A stretch of 64,000 nt of DNA from Melampsora larici-populina 98AG31 (GCF_000204055.1 NW_006768820.1:166522-230521), one strand, 5' to 3'. Positions 11,735-24,727 are shown, counted from the stretch's first letter. Made by a program: numbers and translations. Notes: generated from the sequence alone by a model not told the origin.

Positions 11735-12660
11735 ATGGGATTCGACTTACCAGCAAATTTCATTAGTGACCCGGAGAAAATTATACAACGCCAACGCCAA
11801 CGCCAATCTGACATTGAAAGTCCTCCTGCACCGCCAGCGCCTCGTTACAACTATCGACTTGAAGCACCTCTTGACACTCCTGAAACCCATTGCACGATCC
11901 AAGCTACACCAATCACCAACGTACAAACGCCTAAACTACTAGACCCTAACGACGAGAGTTTGCCAGAGGACGCTCGGATCATGCGAGAACTTTTCAACTC
12001 GAGACTTGAGTCAACCCACGACCTCCCGGCAGCTTCATTTTCACACCAAAACCAACAAACAGAATGGATGCTGAGGGCTCAGTCAGTAACAAAGGAAAGG
12101 ATAAGGAAGATGAGAATCAGAAGGACGAACTCATAGCCAAGCTGCAAGCGGAGATCCAAACCTTACAAGCGGATCAAACACGTATCTTGGTGCTGGAAGC
12201 CTCAATGTCACGCCTTCTCTCGAATTACAACGCGACAATGACAGCAGGCAGAGGAAGCGGAGGATCGACCGTGGCAGCAGGGAATCCTAACCCATTTCAC
12301 CGCTACGCTGATTCTGGAACTCCCACTCCTTCTGGACCTGAAATGCCATGATCAATTTCCAAAGCACCCCACTAGCCCTGACATCTAACAACAACATGGC
12401 AGTGCCAACCGAGGCTAGGAACCCGACGCCCTCGCCGGGCGGACAAGTTGACTAGCTTTCGGATGATGTCCCTGATCCTCCACCGTCTACGACTCAGACC
12501 AACACGCAACCTTGGCACAATCAACCTGCGGTACCAACGGGATTAGAACCACGTCGAGTCTCATTTATGGAGGCAGTGGCGCCGCTGACAACAGTCTCAA
12601 CACCAATGGGCCCTTCTCATCGACACCACCACTCAGTCGGAGAAACCAGTACGAGCTTGT
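11735..12660 (+). pseudogene. gypsy gag 5' part, frame-disrupted
   Basis: Coding-like sequence begins MGFDLPANFISDPEKII at 11735. It is Pro/Gln-rich and then carries a coiled-coil-like stretch (IAKLQAEIQTLQADQTR, about 12130-12180). The reading frame changes near 12070-12120 and again near 12345, and a TAG at about 12454 interrupts the third frame. This is a decayed N-terminal Gag region. No zinc knuckle is seen. Confidence 0.6.
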
Positions 12661-15600
12661 GACATAAAGCTTTTGGATGCACCGAAATTCACAGGTCCCG
12701 TAGAGGATCCTACGGCTCTTTTCAACTGGCGGCGATTGGTAGAGCAATTCTTCAAGCTGAAGAGACTGGACGACGTCAAGGAACGACTTACGCTTTTAGG
12801 CAGCATTGTAGTCGACCCGAGAGCGGGAAATTGGCTCCGGCATATGGAATCAGAGTTGAGTGAGATGACCTGGGGCAAGATCATGCACGCGTTAGCCGTC
12901 GAGACCTTACCAACGGGTTGGCTTTACGATACTGAGAAAGCAATCCGACAACTCAAGATCAAGCCTCACGAAGACTTCAAGATGTATGCAAATCGCGCCC
13001 GAGACTTGTACAGTCTGATCGAAGTCAATAGCTCAATTTCAATCAAAGGCTTGGCAGAATATGTAGTATGGGGAACACCAGACGTGTTTCAGCGTTGGGT
13101 TCAAGATAGGGGGTTATTGAAAGTCGATCGATTCAGATGGCTCGACTTCATTGCAGCAGCATCCGACATTTGGGCGTTACTTCTAGCCAGTAACTTGGTT
13201 CCGAAAGTCACTACGAACCAAGGCTCAACGGCAATTCACTCAAATAACACCCGTTCCTACAATCAACCAAGGAACTCGGCCTCGAACAACGACCGACGCA
13301 CTGTTGAAGAACGAGCGGATTCAGCTTGGCACTACCACCAGTACTTGCAACATCTAGGTATCGGTGCAGCCTGTCGTACGAAGTGCGGCAATCCTCACTG
13401 TCAAGGGCCAATCAAGGGACCATACATCGTCTTACCCCCTCTGAGTGTATTTGACCCCGGACCACGCCCCCAATGTCGCACGCCGAACCCGATCAACAAC
13501 TCTGCGACCACATCAAGAGTGGGAGGACCAGCAGGCGCCCCTACTCAGAAACCTGCGGGTCGGCCAGCTGCTCAGTTACCAGTCAGAGCGATCCAACAAG
13601 TTGATTCAACGTCTACTGCACCCGACCTTTTTGACAAAGAAATTGAACGCTACGAAGAAGCAGATAGGATTCTCATCGCCCACATGGAGGAGGAAAGCTC
13701 AGAGTGCGTAGAAGAACGCTCTCGCACTAAATCTATCATCCTACGATTAGTAGTTAATGGTACCCCTCTACGTGCGCTCATTGATTCAGCAGCCGAGGCC
13801 AATCTGATGTCGGAAGCAACAGCCAAGCGAGCAAAGATACCATGTAGGAAGCTTGTGTCACCCATCGAGGTGAGCCTTGCAATTGCTACCGATGGTAAAC
13901 CCCATGTCATTAGGGAATTTTGTTTCACTAATGTTAGCTAGGACGATCCAAAGCTACGATTCGGGTCAACTTTCTTCAAAATCGCGCCATTGGGTACCTC
14001 ATACGATGTAATCTTGGGCACCCCATTCCTTGAAAAATTTCATTTAGACATTTCCCTTCATAATCGTTCCGTCACACATGTACCCACCAAAACTGTTCTA
14101 CTGGAAGAAAGTGTCAAGGATGAAATTAAAGATGCAATGACAAAATCAATGATCTCTTGTGTTATTCAAAACCTTGAAAGAGTTGAAAAAACTCGAGACC
14201 TATCCGCGTGTGAAGAACAAGTCCTGCGAGAATTTGCAGAATTATTCCCTGAGGAATTACCAGGCGTTGCTGACGATGAACAAGATGATTTCATCCCGCC
14301 TGAAGGGCAGAATCCTTCATCAAAAGTTAGACATAAGATTGTCTTGACAGATCCAAATGTGGTAATTAATGAGAAGCAATATAACTATCCGCATAAGTAT
14401 TTGCCTGCGTGGAACAAACTAATTGAACAACATTTGAAAGCAGGAAGGATTCGAAAGTCAACATCTCAATACGCATCACCTTCAATGATCATCCCAAAGA
14501 AGGATCCTAACGCACCACCAAGGTGGGTATGTGACTACAGGACTTTGAACAAGTACACGGTAAAAGATAGAAGTCCATTACCAAATGTTGATGAGGCAGT
14601 CAGACTTGTGAGCAGCGGGAAGATATTTTCAATAATAGATCAGATTAACTCATTCTTTCAAACACGAATGCGTGAAGAGGACATACCACTGACAGCAGTG
14701 AAGACCCCATTTGGATTATTGGAATGGACGGTGATGGCGATGGGCCTTACAAATGGTCCAGCAACACATCAGAGTCGTGTAGAAGAGGCCCTCGGCAACA
14801 TTATTGGCACATATTGTGTTGTTTACATTGACGACGTAGTGGTTTTCTCCAACTCAGTGGAAGAACATGAATTACACGTTAGAGAAGTCTTACGACGACT
14901 GAAGGCAGCAAACCTATACTGTTCACCAACAAAAAGCAAACTGTTTCGGACAACAATCAATTTCTTAGGACACGAAATCAGCGGAGAAGGGGTTTGTCCT
15001 GATGATGCAAAAGTTGAAAAGCTAGCAAAATGGAAGACACCGTCATCGCAGAAGCAACTACTCAAGTTTTTAGGCACTGTACAATTTCTGAAAAAATTCA
15101 TTGATGGATTGTCACATTATGTTGGTACACTTTCACCTCTGACAAGTACAAAACGGAAAAATGAGCCATTTAACTGGGGCAAAAAGGAAAATGAAGCGTT
15201 TGAGAACATTAAGCGGATAATTACTACACTTCCAGTTCTTAAGCAAATGGATTATGAGTCTGATGAACCAATCTGGTTGTTCACCGATGCTAGCGGTCAC
15301 GGCCTAGGAGCAGCACTATTCCAAGGAGCGAAATGGGACACTTCTTCACCGATAGCATACAAAAGTAGAACAATGACACCCGCTGAACGCAACTATCCAG
15401 TTCATGAACAAGAATTGTTAGCGGTCATCAATGCGTTGCAGAAGTGGAAACTGTTACTCTTAGGAATGAAGATCAATGTCATGTCAGATCACCACTCACT
15501 CACACACCTTTTATCACAACGTAACATTAGTCGAAGACAAGCTAGATGGTTAGAGACACTTTCTCAGTTTGATATTAACTTCAATTACATTAAGGGCGAA

Positions 15601-16917
15601 GAGAACTCCGTGGCAGATGCACTATCTCGAAGAGACAAAGTGGCTGCGTTACAGATGGACGCAACACTCGACGAAACTACTTTAAACACCATCAAGGCTG
15701 GCTATGGAACGGACCCCTTTTGTATGCGAGTTAACAAGACCTTACCGCAGCGGGAAGGCACAGAATGGCGCAAAGAGCTAATGTTCATTGACGGTAGACT
15801 TGTCATTCCGGATGTCAGAGGTTTGCGCAAACAACTCATTCAACAAACTCACTTAGCGTTAGGACATTTAGGAACCCTCAAGACACTGGCACAATTACGC
15901 GCTCAATTCTTTTGGCCTGATATGACAAACGATGTGAAGTCATTAATATCAACATGTGACAGTTGTCAACGATCAAAAGCACGTACCTCGCTACCGTCGG
16001 GAAAACTTCAAGCCACAGATGTGCCAAAACTCCCAATGGACGACATGTGCCTGGATTTCATCGGACCTTTCCCCAAAGTCAGAGGATACGACATGATTCT
16101 CTCCTGCACTTGTCGACTAACGGGCTTTGTACGGGCCATTCCAACTCGTCAAACGGACACCGCAGAAAAAACGGCTCAACGCTTATTCAGTGCATGGTTA
16201 GCAATTTTCGGTGCTCCAAAGAGCATGATAGGTGACAGAGACAAAACCTGGACATCACGTTTTTGGCAAGAATTACACCGTTTACTACAGATCAAAGTTA
16301 ACCTCACTACAGCATACCACCCACAGGCAGACGGCCGTAGCGAAAAATCAAACAAGACAATAGTGCAGATCTTGAGGCAAATGGTGGAGAGTTGACACGG
16401 CCGCTGGTTCTCGTCATTACCGGCAGTGGAATTTGCTATGAACAGTGCATTGAACATCGCCACAGGGGTCTCACCGTTTGAGTTTGTCTTTGGTAGGAAA
16501 CCTCCACTATTCCCAGTCACCGGAAGCTTACAGTCAACTGGCCCGGAGGTATCTAAGTGGATAGAAGACCGACAATCAATGTGGGCCCAATACCGGGACA
16601 AACTATGGTCCAGCCGAATCAGTCAGGCAGTACATTATAATAGCCGGCATGGGAGTGGTGCAGTGTTAGAATTAGGAGACTGGGTACTGGTGGACAGCAA
16701 AGACCGACAACAGGTGGTAGGCGGCAATGGAAGACCAACCTCAAAGTTACGACCCCGCTTCGACGGACCTTACGAGATCAAAGAAATCTTAAACGGGGGC
16801 CGCAATTTCAGGTTGAAGCTTGACAATAACGACAAATCTCATGACGTTTTCCACATATCAAAGCTGAAAAAGTACCAATGGAGGGAGGAGGAGTGCGATG
16901 CAAAGGTGTCAAAGTAA
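12661..16917 (+). pseudogene. gypsy gag-pol (Gag core, PR, RT, RNase H, IN)
   Basis: One frame runs through 12661-16917 apart from TAG at 13939-13941 and TGA at 16393-16395. The Gag core starts DAPKFTGPVEDPTALFNW. The protease has LIDSAAEANLMSE, where D-S/T-G is expected, so its Gly is Ala, and then YDVILGTPFL. RT has KIFSIIDQINSFFQTR and VVYIDDVVVF. RNase H has LFTDASGHGLGAALF and MSDHHSLTHLL. Integrase has a His/His...CDSC zinc site and DDE residues in CLDFIGPF, IGDRDKTW and GRSEKSNKT. The TGA falls after the catalytic Glu, in QMVES-stop-HGRW, where Arg (CGA) is likely. The C-terminus ends HDVFHISKLKKYQ with no chromodomain. It encodes the replication machinery of the element but can no longer make a full polyprotein. 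Confidence 0.92.
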
Positions 16918-17384
16918 GTTCCTCCCATAAGTATGGCCTGCCGGGCAACTACGCCAAATAAATTGTGTATAAAACATTACCTTGGCCACACATGTGAGCA
17001 CCGATTGGGCGTCTGGCTTGTTTTGTTTTTACCACAGACACCACTGGCGAAAACAATCATCTTCAAATACTTCAAGATCTCACAGCAAGTCACATCAAGA
17101 TGCAAGCAGTTTTATTTATTCAATTATTTCTTCTATTCATTTCTTTTTTTTGGGGGTTACATAATCTTTTGGATAAATCTTCAAGGGTAAATCAAGGTGG
17201 ATATTATTCAGGTTTCTTCCGTGTTTTCTATTTTTTTCTTCTTTTCTTTTCTTTTCAAATTTCTCTACAATTTTTTCAATTCCAAATTTCAAGATGTCTT
17301 GTGAATTTTAGGGGCGAGTTATGCCAATTTTTCTTTTCTTTTTTCTTTTGAATCAGGTTATGGTGTTTGAAAACTCTTTTTCTT
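16918..17384. other. gypsy 3' untranslated region
   Basis: T-rich non-coding stretch between the end of integrase and the polypurine tract. Nothing else is seen in it. Confidence 0.6.
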
Positions 17385-17397
17385 AGGAGGGGAGGGA
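17385..17397 (+). other. gypsy polypurine tract
   Basis: AGGAGGGGAGGGA ends directly against the 3' LTR, the expected place for plus-strand DNA priming. Confidence 0.85.
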
Positions 17398-17731
17398 TGT
17401 AAGGTATTACATATAGGATCATGGCTTAGGTGTATGGGTTTAGATAGGTAGTTGGATTACTTGTACTCGAAGATGCCCTAGCTCCATGAAGACTCTTCTT
17501 CACCAAATACTCTTCGGATGGAGCTAGGTGAGCTTTCATCTCTTATTTCGATTTCTCTTATTTCTTTCTCTTAGAGCGTGTCTGATGTATGTTTGTGTGT
17601 TGACCGAATACTCTTCGGATGGAGCTAGCTAGTTGTCTTATCTAGGAATAAAGTTGGGTTATAGATTACATCTGGAGCTCAGCTCCCGTCGCGCCTCTCT
17701 TAGTGAAGACTTGACTCTCTTGAGTCTTACA
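17398..17731 (+). repeat. gypsy 3' LTR
   Basis: 334 bp, the same length as the 5' LTR. The five differences (17505, 17550, 17553, 17721, 17722) are all transitions. Four of them fit TCG-to-TTG change on one strand or the other. Confidence 0.95.
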
Positions 17732-17765
17732 ATTTTCTCATTGAATATCACATATACTTTTATTT

Positions 17766-17871
17766 TATCACGCCTTATTTTTGTCAATCCAGCACATACT
17801 TGACTACATACATATCCATCACCACGTATCCATACGCCCTTTTGGAAAATGACAGAACAGGAAACAAACAC
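17766..17871 (-). pseudogene. alpha-kinase C-terminal fragment
   Basis: The minus strand reads QKGVWIRGDGYVCSQVCAGL. It matches the spacing of EKGVWHFANSHVCSPLCEAL in the neighbouring alpha-kinase-like gene and the HxCxxxCxxLxL zinc-type end of alpha-kinases. It begins about 60 bp past that gene's stop and ends next to the gypsy 3' LTR. It may be a duplicated last exon or the stub of a second copy. Confidence 0.35.
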
Positions 17872-17931
17872 AATTATTGATTTACGAAAAAGGACAAGCT
17901 GCTTCTGAACAAACGGTATGTAAGGTTTGTG

Positions 17932-20616
17932 TCATTTGGAATCATTGCTTGGGTTTAACCACCGAATGACCCACTTGCTTGAGTCAAACAGCCCCATCTG
18001 AAACACTGTTGTCCAAACTTACATCATGACCACCTTGCATTTGTTGCATACTAAGCAACCCCATGGCTGTACCCCGTGGTCTGTGTAATTCTGGATTGAC
18101 AGGAAGCAAACCCAGTGCTTCACATAATGGTGAACATACATGAGAATTGGCAAAATGCCATACACCCTTCTCGCTTGTGTTTTCTGCTGACCACCACATC
18201 TTTGGACTGTTCAGAAGAGATAGGGGAGAAAGTGAAAAAATTCATCTCAGCTCATCCAACCAATGTAAGTCTAAGTCAATATATGATGACATACTTGCTG
18301 TCCACCATCTGGAAGCCTGAGAGCAGATTTCCGTCGGCAGAGATTTCACTCAATAAAGCTTCACCTTTGTACAAATGAAAAGTCCAGTGAGACCAAGCAT
18401 GCAAGGCCTGAAACAGCGGATCATTCTCTGTGTAGGTGAGTTTTGATGTTGGGCTAACATATTTCTTGGGTGACTTGTTGTCCGCTGTCTCAATCATCCA
18501 TAAATCATTAGGCAAAGGTGATGACCACAAATTCTTAGAAACTATGAGGAGTTGAACAACCTAGAAGCAGAACACAATAAGTGACCCCATATGAAATGTA
18601 GTGTTAGTCATTTTCAAAACTGACCTCTAACTCTTTTAAAAGCTGAGCTAAAGGCGGAGGCACCTCAGCCTTTCCGGCTACAAAACTTTGGAAGTCGGAG
18701 AGAAGTTTGGCAGCCTGGACAATCATCTGGAACTCTTCCATATAGTTCAAAAGCTTGGTCCCTTTCAAGTGTCGTCTCGCCACAATATTGATTATAGAAC
18801 CTTCAAATAAGATTTGTCCACCATGCCGGTCTTCCAGCCCACTTGAAGGGAATAGGTTACCTTTGTCAACATGGAAGATTGCTCGCCATGGTTTGATTGA
18901 TATTCCCACTGCTTTCAAACTCTTGAACGTCGGGTCACAGTGAGCAGGACACTCAAGGCTTAGGTCCGGATCTTGTGTCACGGGTTGCAAATGTAACGCA
19001 AGCAAGACCACGTTCTTCCCAAGCAGGGCTTGTGTGGAGTTTGCCCAGGTAGTTGAGATTGGAATAGCAATCTCCCCCAAGAAACGTAGGTCGGGGGTAC
19101 CGTTATCAGCAGATTGTAGGTCTACAGTAAAGCAAGAAACATCAAAATTCATATTAATTTGATTTTTTAATGTTTCAGACAAATCAAAACATACCAGACC
19201 CAAAGATGCGTGAAATAAATGACATATCTTGCACAACAGGCCGGTTGACAATCATGCCTTCTAATTCTCCAGTCACAGGGGCATCAGTAATGGAACCCCA
19301 GAATGGTAGGGTGTCATTTGATGGGTCGAACCACCAGGATGGAATCTTAGATCCCTGGGATGTGACACTTAGATTGCTGGTGGCCTTTGATCGGAGCTGA
19401 TATGGTGTATCAGTTTCTTGAAGGGATAGTCGAAGAGCATCTTGTACCCGCTCAAATTCATTGTCGTCCTCATAGACACCTGAATAGAATAGAATGTAAT
19501 AGATGTCATCTTAATTACGTAAAGATTCATCAAGACGTCAAACTTACTTGAACTTTCACTCATTGCTGCCGTTGATTTACCAAAGTCTTCTGGCTGGTCT
19601 TCAAGGTATCCGTGCAACGAGAGACCCAAAGAGAATGCAGTCAACCAATTGAAATCGGCTTATGTGACCATTTTTAAATACAACGCCGGAGTGAATATTA
19701 GACTAATGAGACATTTTGGAGCAGGACCCCGTTGAGCCTTGTGGTTGGCCAATTGACTGAAATGGGCTTGAATTTGTTCATATGACATGTGATCTCTTCC
19801 AATACCAAATGAAACGTATGTGTTGGAAAATTCAGTTGGTATAGGAAAGATGTGATGCTGGCGACCCAGTTCTGCTGAGGGGAAATCTATACCAACGCAA
19901 TATTGTGTAACGTCTGCCCAGGCAGCTCTAGCAAAAGGGCCTGGCCACCTTTTGTCCGAAACAGTGATCAAGTTTGAGTATGTTCTGACTCCATTGTCTT
20001 GTGGACATTTGATTGGGACAGTAGAAATGACAAGTTGAGCGGTGACATTCAGTGTATGAGTAGCCAGACCGGAGAAGCCGCCTGGTGTTGCTTTGGCGCC
20101 ACCCCCTCTATGGAGACTGCTGGAACCGACTTTATTGGATTCTGCACTGTCCAAACGTCGTTGGCGTCCCCAGATGTTTGACTGTTGTTCACTCACGAGG
20201 TCAGGGTGTTGTACATCAGGAGGACCCAGATTTGACAGACGGAATTGAGTTAAATTATTCATGCGAGGCGGTTCAATGTAGGTTTCGGATGCCCGAGGAC
20301 TTTTAGCACTAAGGTTTGATCCTAACTGGGAGGATGGATCCACATTACATCGGGGAAATCTTTGCGGAGCTGGCGAGTTTCCAAGGTCTTTGGCTAAGCA
20401 TGGGCAACAGACAGGCGGTGAACCAGTGAGCTGTGGATATCCGATTGAACATGAGTCACAGTGAACAAGCTTGACCCCTGGAGTGTCACGCGCTGCAATA
20501 CAGTAACCACAGAATGTGGTGCAGAGGCCTGGTATCAACCGGCTGCAAGAAGAGCAATCAAGCTTTCCGGGTGGGGGTGGGTCCCAGGCGTTGGCAATGT
20601 GAGGTGACAAGGTGTT
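17932..20616 (-). CDS. alpha-kinase-like protein, probable pseudokinase, possibly a pseudogene
   Basis: Start MNTLSPHIANAWDPPPPG at 20616; an in-frame ATG at 20640 is the alternative. The N-terminus is a Cys-rich zinc-binding region (CSSCSRL...CGYC...HCDSC...CCPCLA). A disordered linker and an alpha-kinase-like domain follow: N-lobe VARRHLKGTKLLNYMEEFQ, then AWSHWTFHLYKGEALLSE and the C-terminal VWHFANSHVCSPLCEALGL. Alpha-kinases phosphorylate Ser/Thr in helical substrates. Here the usual DLQG-like catalytic stretch reads SEISADG, so activity is doubtful. Exons are joined by GT-AG introns near 19560-19485, 19195-19125, 18625-18565, 18295-18210 and about 18025-17997, with the stop at 17932. 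TAA at 19660-19662 lies in frame between KMVT and ADFNWLTAFSLG. Either a small intron removes it or the gene is broken (CAA to TAA). Confidence 0.6.
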
Positions 20617-20640
20617 CATGGTTTGAAGTGAGATGCACAA

Positions 20641-21676
20641 TTTTCTAGAATCACTTTTGAAAAGCTCATTGTCTACAATTTATCATCAGGGCAAAATGTG
20701 GTCAAATTTTTTGTAAGCATCCTGGCTTGAAAGATGCATTCCATAAGGGGAAGAATGGTTTTAAGGGGTAGTTTGGTCAGCAGCTCAAACATGATTTTGG
20801 AATGCTTGATCACACTGCCTAGTGGACCTTTTCGGAAAGACAGAACAGTGCGGTTGTGAATTGGATACTTTGGTAGCAATACAAATGAAACACTGGGGAT
20901 TTGTTTGTAGACATCTCAGATAACAGGATTCCGACACATCCAAATATGAAATTACATGATCTTGATATGTGATGTTATGATCACAAACCTAATGACCAGG
21001 ATGAACATTGGATCACATTCAAAAATTCATTGATTTTGATATGTTCCCTTTTGATGAGCAAATCAAACCATATCACCACAGCCCACAAAGCGGAAAAGTG
21101 CCAGGCTGAAAGCGTGCATGCAGCCTTTGGTGTACCTTTCTACGCAAGGGTCCCGTATCATCAGTGAACTGAAAATTACAATGCGCTCATTGATCAAAAT
21201 ACATAAAACCGGGATAGTCCATTAAGAGTGCAGCTGGGGTTTAAAAATTTGAATTGAATCTGGTCAAGGCGTAGACCTCAGTGAACTGAAAATTACGATG
21301 AGCTCATGTATCAAAACAAAGAAAACTGGAATAGTCAATTGAGAGAGGAGTCAAGGTTTTACGCATTGAATCTGCTCAAGGCGTAGATAATGCCTTGGCT
21401 ACTCATAATGATATGAGAGCAAAAACATGAGGGGCCGAAAAAGGCTGGACATGTGACAAAAAATTGATGGCAAGCAGGAAAAGTATTATATAAGTGTCCA
21501 AGTCCATGGGCAAACATCGATATTATATTCTATTCACACAGACCATTTTTACTCCATCATCAAATACCAACCTTTCTATTTTCAGCCCCTTGTCCAGAAC
21601 CTTTTTTTTGAGATCTTATTGTACTTGTCTTCAACAGCTTTTCTTTTGATTATCCCATCCACATACTGGCTCCTTG
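20641..21676. promoter_or_regulatory. divergent intergenic region with a 117-bp tandem duplication
   Basis: It lies between the minus-strand alpha-kinase-like gene and the plus-strand unknown gene. Units 21161-21277 and 21278 to about 21390 both start TCAGTGAACTGAAAATTAC and end with CAAGGCGTAGA. They are clearly diverged. A TATA-like box follows at 21487-21494. A 68-codon minus-strand frame at 20673-20879 has no recognisable content. Confidence 0.5.
21487..21494 (+). promoter_or_regulatory. TATA box of the gene at 21677
   Basis: TATATAAG stands about 190 bp before the ATG, with pyrimidine-rich leader sequence between. Position and motif fit a core promoter. This is inferred from sequence only. 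Confidence 0.45.
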
Positions 21677-22516
21677 ATGGCGGCCTTTGAAGACGAATCA
21701 AATACAAGTGAGTATTTAATTGTGCTTGTTTTTTTTTGAATTAATTGACATTTTAACGACTCATGAATGAATTTGTTTTGACTTGTCTTCAGCCCAGACA
21801 AATCCGATATGGGAACTTCCGTTCTTGCACTTTGATGAACAAGGAAACCAAGTGGAAGTTATCAAGGATAAAACTCTTGAAGACTGTGTGGGATACAGTG
21901 AGTTCACACCTCATTTTTGAAAGATAAGCCACCTCAACTGATGTTCTGCGGTGATTTCTTGTGTGGTTGGGACCCGGTGGTTGTGGAAGATCATCCAGAA
22001 CCACCTTTGTCCATAGGCTGGACTGATTGTGAAGTCAACCCACCCATGGACATTGTGGCACAGAGACCCGACAACAGATTTGCTTTGATGATTCTCCTGC
22101 TCAACGATGACTACAATGGTGTGGATCCAACTTACGAGTTCTACCATACAAGAGTGGATTTCAGAGTCAATGAACATGAGCTCATCCATAGATACGATTT
22201 CCGCGCAAGATACTCAGCCCAACTTATTTTTGATGAAAACACAGTCTTGGAAGTAGTTGCTCAAAAGACTTTCACCGGCAAAGGTATCACCGTGAATCTT
22301 CCCCATTATTGCCGAACAGCTCAGGTTTTGCTTCTGGCCACTTGGCTGGTAGCCAAATTCAAGGAAGAAATGCAATACATGAATTTGACCAGTCCTCAAC
22401 GCAAATTGCTGCAGTGTTTACGAGTTCATCCTGCTAACTACCACGAAAATAATGTGTGTCCATCAAACTCACAGTGCTTACTCTCCGTAGGTTCTGTCAC
22501 ACTGTGTAATGTATGA
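21677..22516 (+). CDS. unrecognised protein, three exons
   Basis: Exon 1 is short (MAAFEDESNT, GTGAGT donor near 21709). Exon 2 (about 21793-21897) includes WELPFLHFDEQGNQVEVIKD. Exon 3 (about 21922-22516) encodes most of the protein: MFCGDFLCGWDPVVVEDHPE, PTYEFYHTRVDFRVNEHELI, YSAQLIFDENTVLEVVAQKT and LLLATWLVAKFKEEMQY, with the stop at 22514-22516. There is no signal peptide or membrane segment. The family is unknown to me. It is divergent from the alpha-kinase-like gene with a TATA box upstream, so it looks like an expressed host gene. The last few codons may lie past an unrecognised intron. Confidence 0.6.
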
Positions 22517-24727
22517 AAAAAATCCAAATGAACATTCTATCCTTGCACGTGATATTTTTATGATTGAAGAGTGTTTGGATGTACCAGCATCGACCATCAA
22601 GAGCATCATCTTGATTTTAAGGCTATAAAGAATGACACTATTACACTATGCCAGATTGCAAATTTACCGCTGAGTTTAGAAAATTAGGCAAACATAGAAA
22701 ATTATACACACAGCAGAAGGGGTCAGAAACATATGAAAAAATAAGGGTTGCAAAGCCCTGCATGTGCCTATCATTTTGCATATTTTTTCATGTTTTTATG
22801 GCAGCAGTGTATATCAGGTCAGAAACCCAGCTTTTGTCCAAAACTGGCACTTATTTAGTCACTACTCTTGTGGAATTTTGGTTCACCATATGTAATTTCT
22901 TTGCATTCTGAATGCTGAATGTTTGATTTACAATGTATACATTGGAATGGGCCGTATGCATCCAAAAATGACTAAGGTACAGCAATTACAGTCCCCATCA
23001 ACAAAGCAAGAGAAGCTTATAAATCGTTGCCGCAATGGTTTTAGCACCTAAATGAAAATTGTAGATCCTAATTTGTTAACACATGTAGTTTGACCTTTAG
23101 TCCATTATCAACGTCTGAAACAATTAATAAGAGATAATCAGGTGTATCTCAACACATGGCTGTGGGTCAAGAATCTGCATATGGCTCTTGATTGAGACTT
23201 GATTTACCTGAGATTACAGATCAGTCAATTATTAGTTTGCTTATTGCAACCTGATGGCTAAGGACTGAACATTCATAATCTATGTCATTTGGCTTCAATT
23301 TGATTGAAATTGACATTGAATCTGAAGTCAAATTTGATACAGTCAGCCCATGCAAATGCATACTCACGCAGATGTGTAATACACCAACGTGCATAAGGCC
23401 TGGTATGGGCTAAATTTCCAATCATTGCATAATTGAATAATACAAATACAGATGTGGTGGCTGTGCTGTATAGAGCCATGAGCTGGCCCCGGGCTTCAAG
23501 GGATCTGAAAGCCAAAATCTTGATTGGGGCAGTTGTATGTTACACCCATTATATCATTGCAGTTGTAATTTACATCAATTCTATCATTCCTCAACTTGAT
23601 CCAGCGTGGCCATTACCTGTTCATAATGCATCACTTTGTGCTCCATGACTATACTTTTTTCAAGTGAGTTCATTGGACATAATGCATAATTGTATACATC
23701 ATGGTCATAACACATGAGTTTATGCATTATAACAAAACCCCTCAAAATGAATAGTTGGTCAAAATGCATAGAAAAAACCATCTTCCCAATTCATGCATTG
23801 GCACGGGTTCAACTGTAGAAGTGGAACCATAAATCAAGGTATTCTTGTTTTATCATACTTCACAACAGGATGAATCATCAAAAGACCAAAGTGTTTGTTG
23901 AAACCTATAACAAATATCTTCAATGAAGTTATGTCCAAGGCTTCATCTGGAATCACTGTAAGATGTTTAGTTATATTGCTTTGATATAATGTGTTTGGGC
24001 TTGAAGATTCAGAACCAAAATGGAGAAACAAAATACAACTGCACCATATAAAACAAACTGGCATGTCTAGTCAGGATCAATATATGCTAAGAGTTTTGAA
24101 GATAGGTTGGAGCTAACTTCTTTTTGAGGTGATGAGTTCTGGGAGCTCTGCTACTCAATTATTCAATTGAACTAAACAAATAATTTGACTCTTTGAAGGT
24201 GTAAGATCGTATCATAGATGAAGACAATTATTAGATAGGGACTGGGTTTTCCAAATCAAAATGTGGTTGATCTGACACATTATAAAGAACATCTGATGGA
24301 TTTGTGTTTGAGTTTCATCAGCATTTGCTTGAATCCTCTTTGTTTACTGTTGTTCTTGAGACACACATAATTTTTTAATTCGATTATTTGAAACTTTCTG
24401 TGCCCGAGACCACTCCACTAAACTTTAAGATAACCAAAGAGGTCAACTTGATTCATATATCAAGTTGAACTCTGATTTCAAAAATAGGAAAGGTTCCAAC
24501 TAAATAATGGAATCAAAACCAATGTGGATTAGCCTTGGTCCACTTTTCTTTAAAATGGTTGTTGTTGTGAATTTTTAGTGATGATGTGCATAGGTAGATT
24601 GAGTTTGTCCCATTGTAGTTTTTTCTGATCAATTGACAATCAACTTAAAAATGTAAAAACAATCTAGTCTAGCTTCAAACTACTATAATTCTGAACCAAT
24701 TTCCAGCCCTCATACTGCAACATTGAT
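22517..24727. other. 2.2-kb stretch without a recognisable gene
   Basis: A+T-rich sequence. Short open frames (22648-22911, 23285-23515, 23834-24064) have no family features. Around 23580-23770 there are many scattered ATGCAT / CATAATGCAT words. No transposon ends are recognised. Confidence 0.5.

Larger units (their letters stand above)
11234..17731 (+). mobile_element. complete Ty3/gypsy LTR retrotransposon
   Basis: Two 334-bp LTRs (TGTAAGG...TCTTACA) flank gag, protease, reverse transcriptase, RNase H and integrase in gypsy order. A 5-bp target duplication ATTTT lies at 11229-11233 and 17732-17736, so this is one clean insertion. The LTRs differ at only 5 of 334 positions (about 1.5%), a fairly young age. 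No chromodomain follows the integrase. The element is no longer autonomous: in-frame TAG at 13939, TGA at 16393 and a degraded gag start. Confidence 0.96.
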
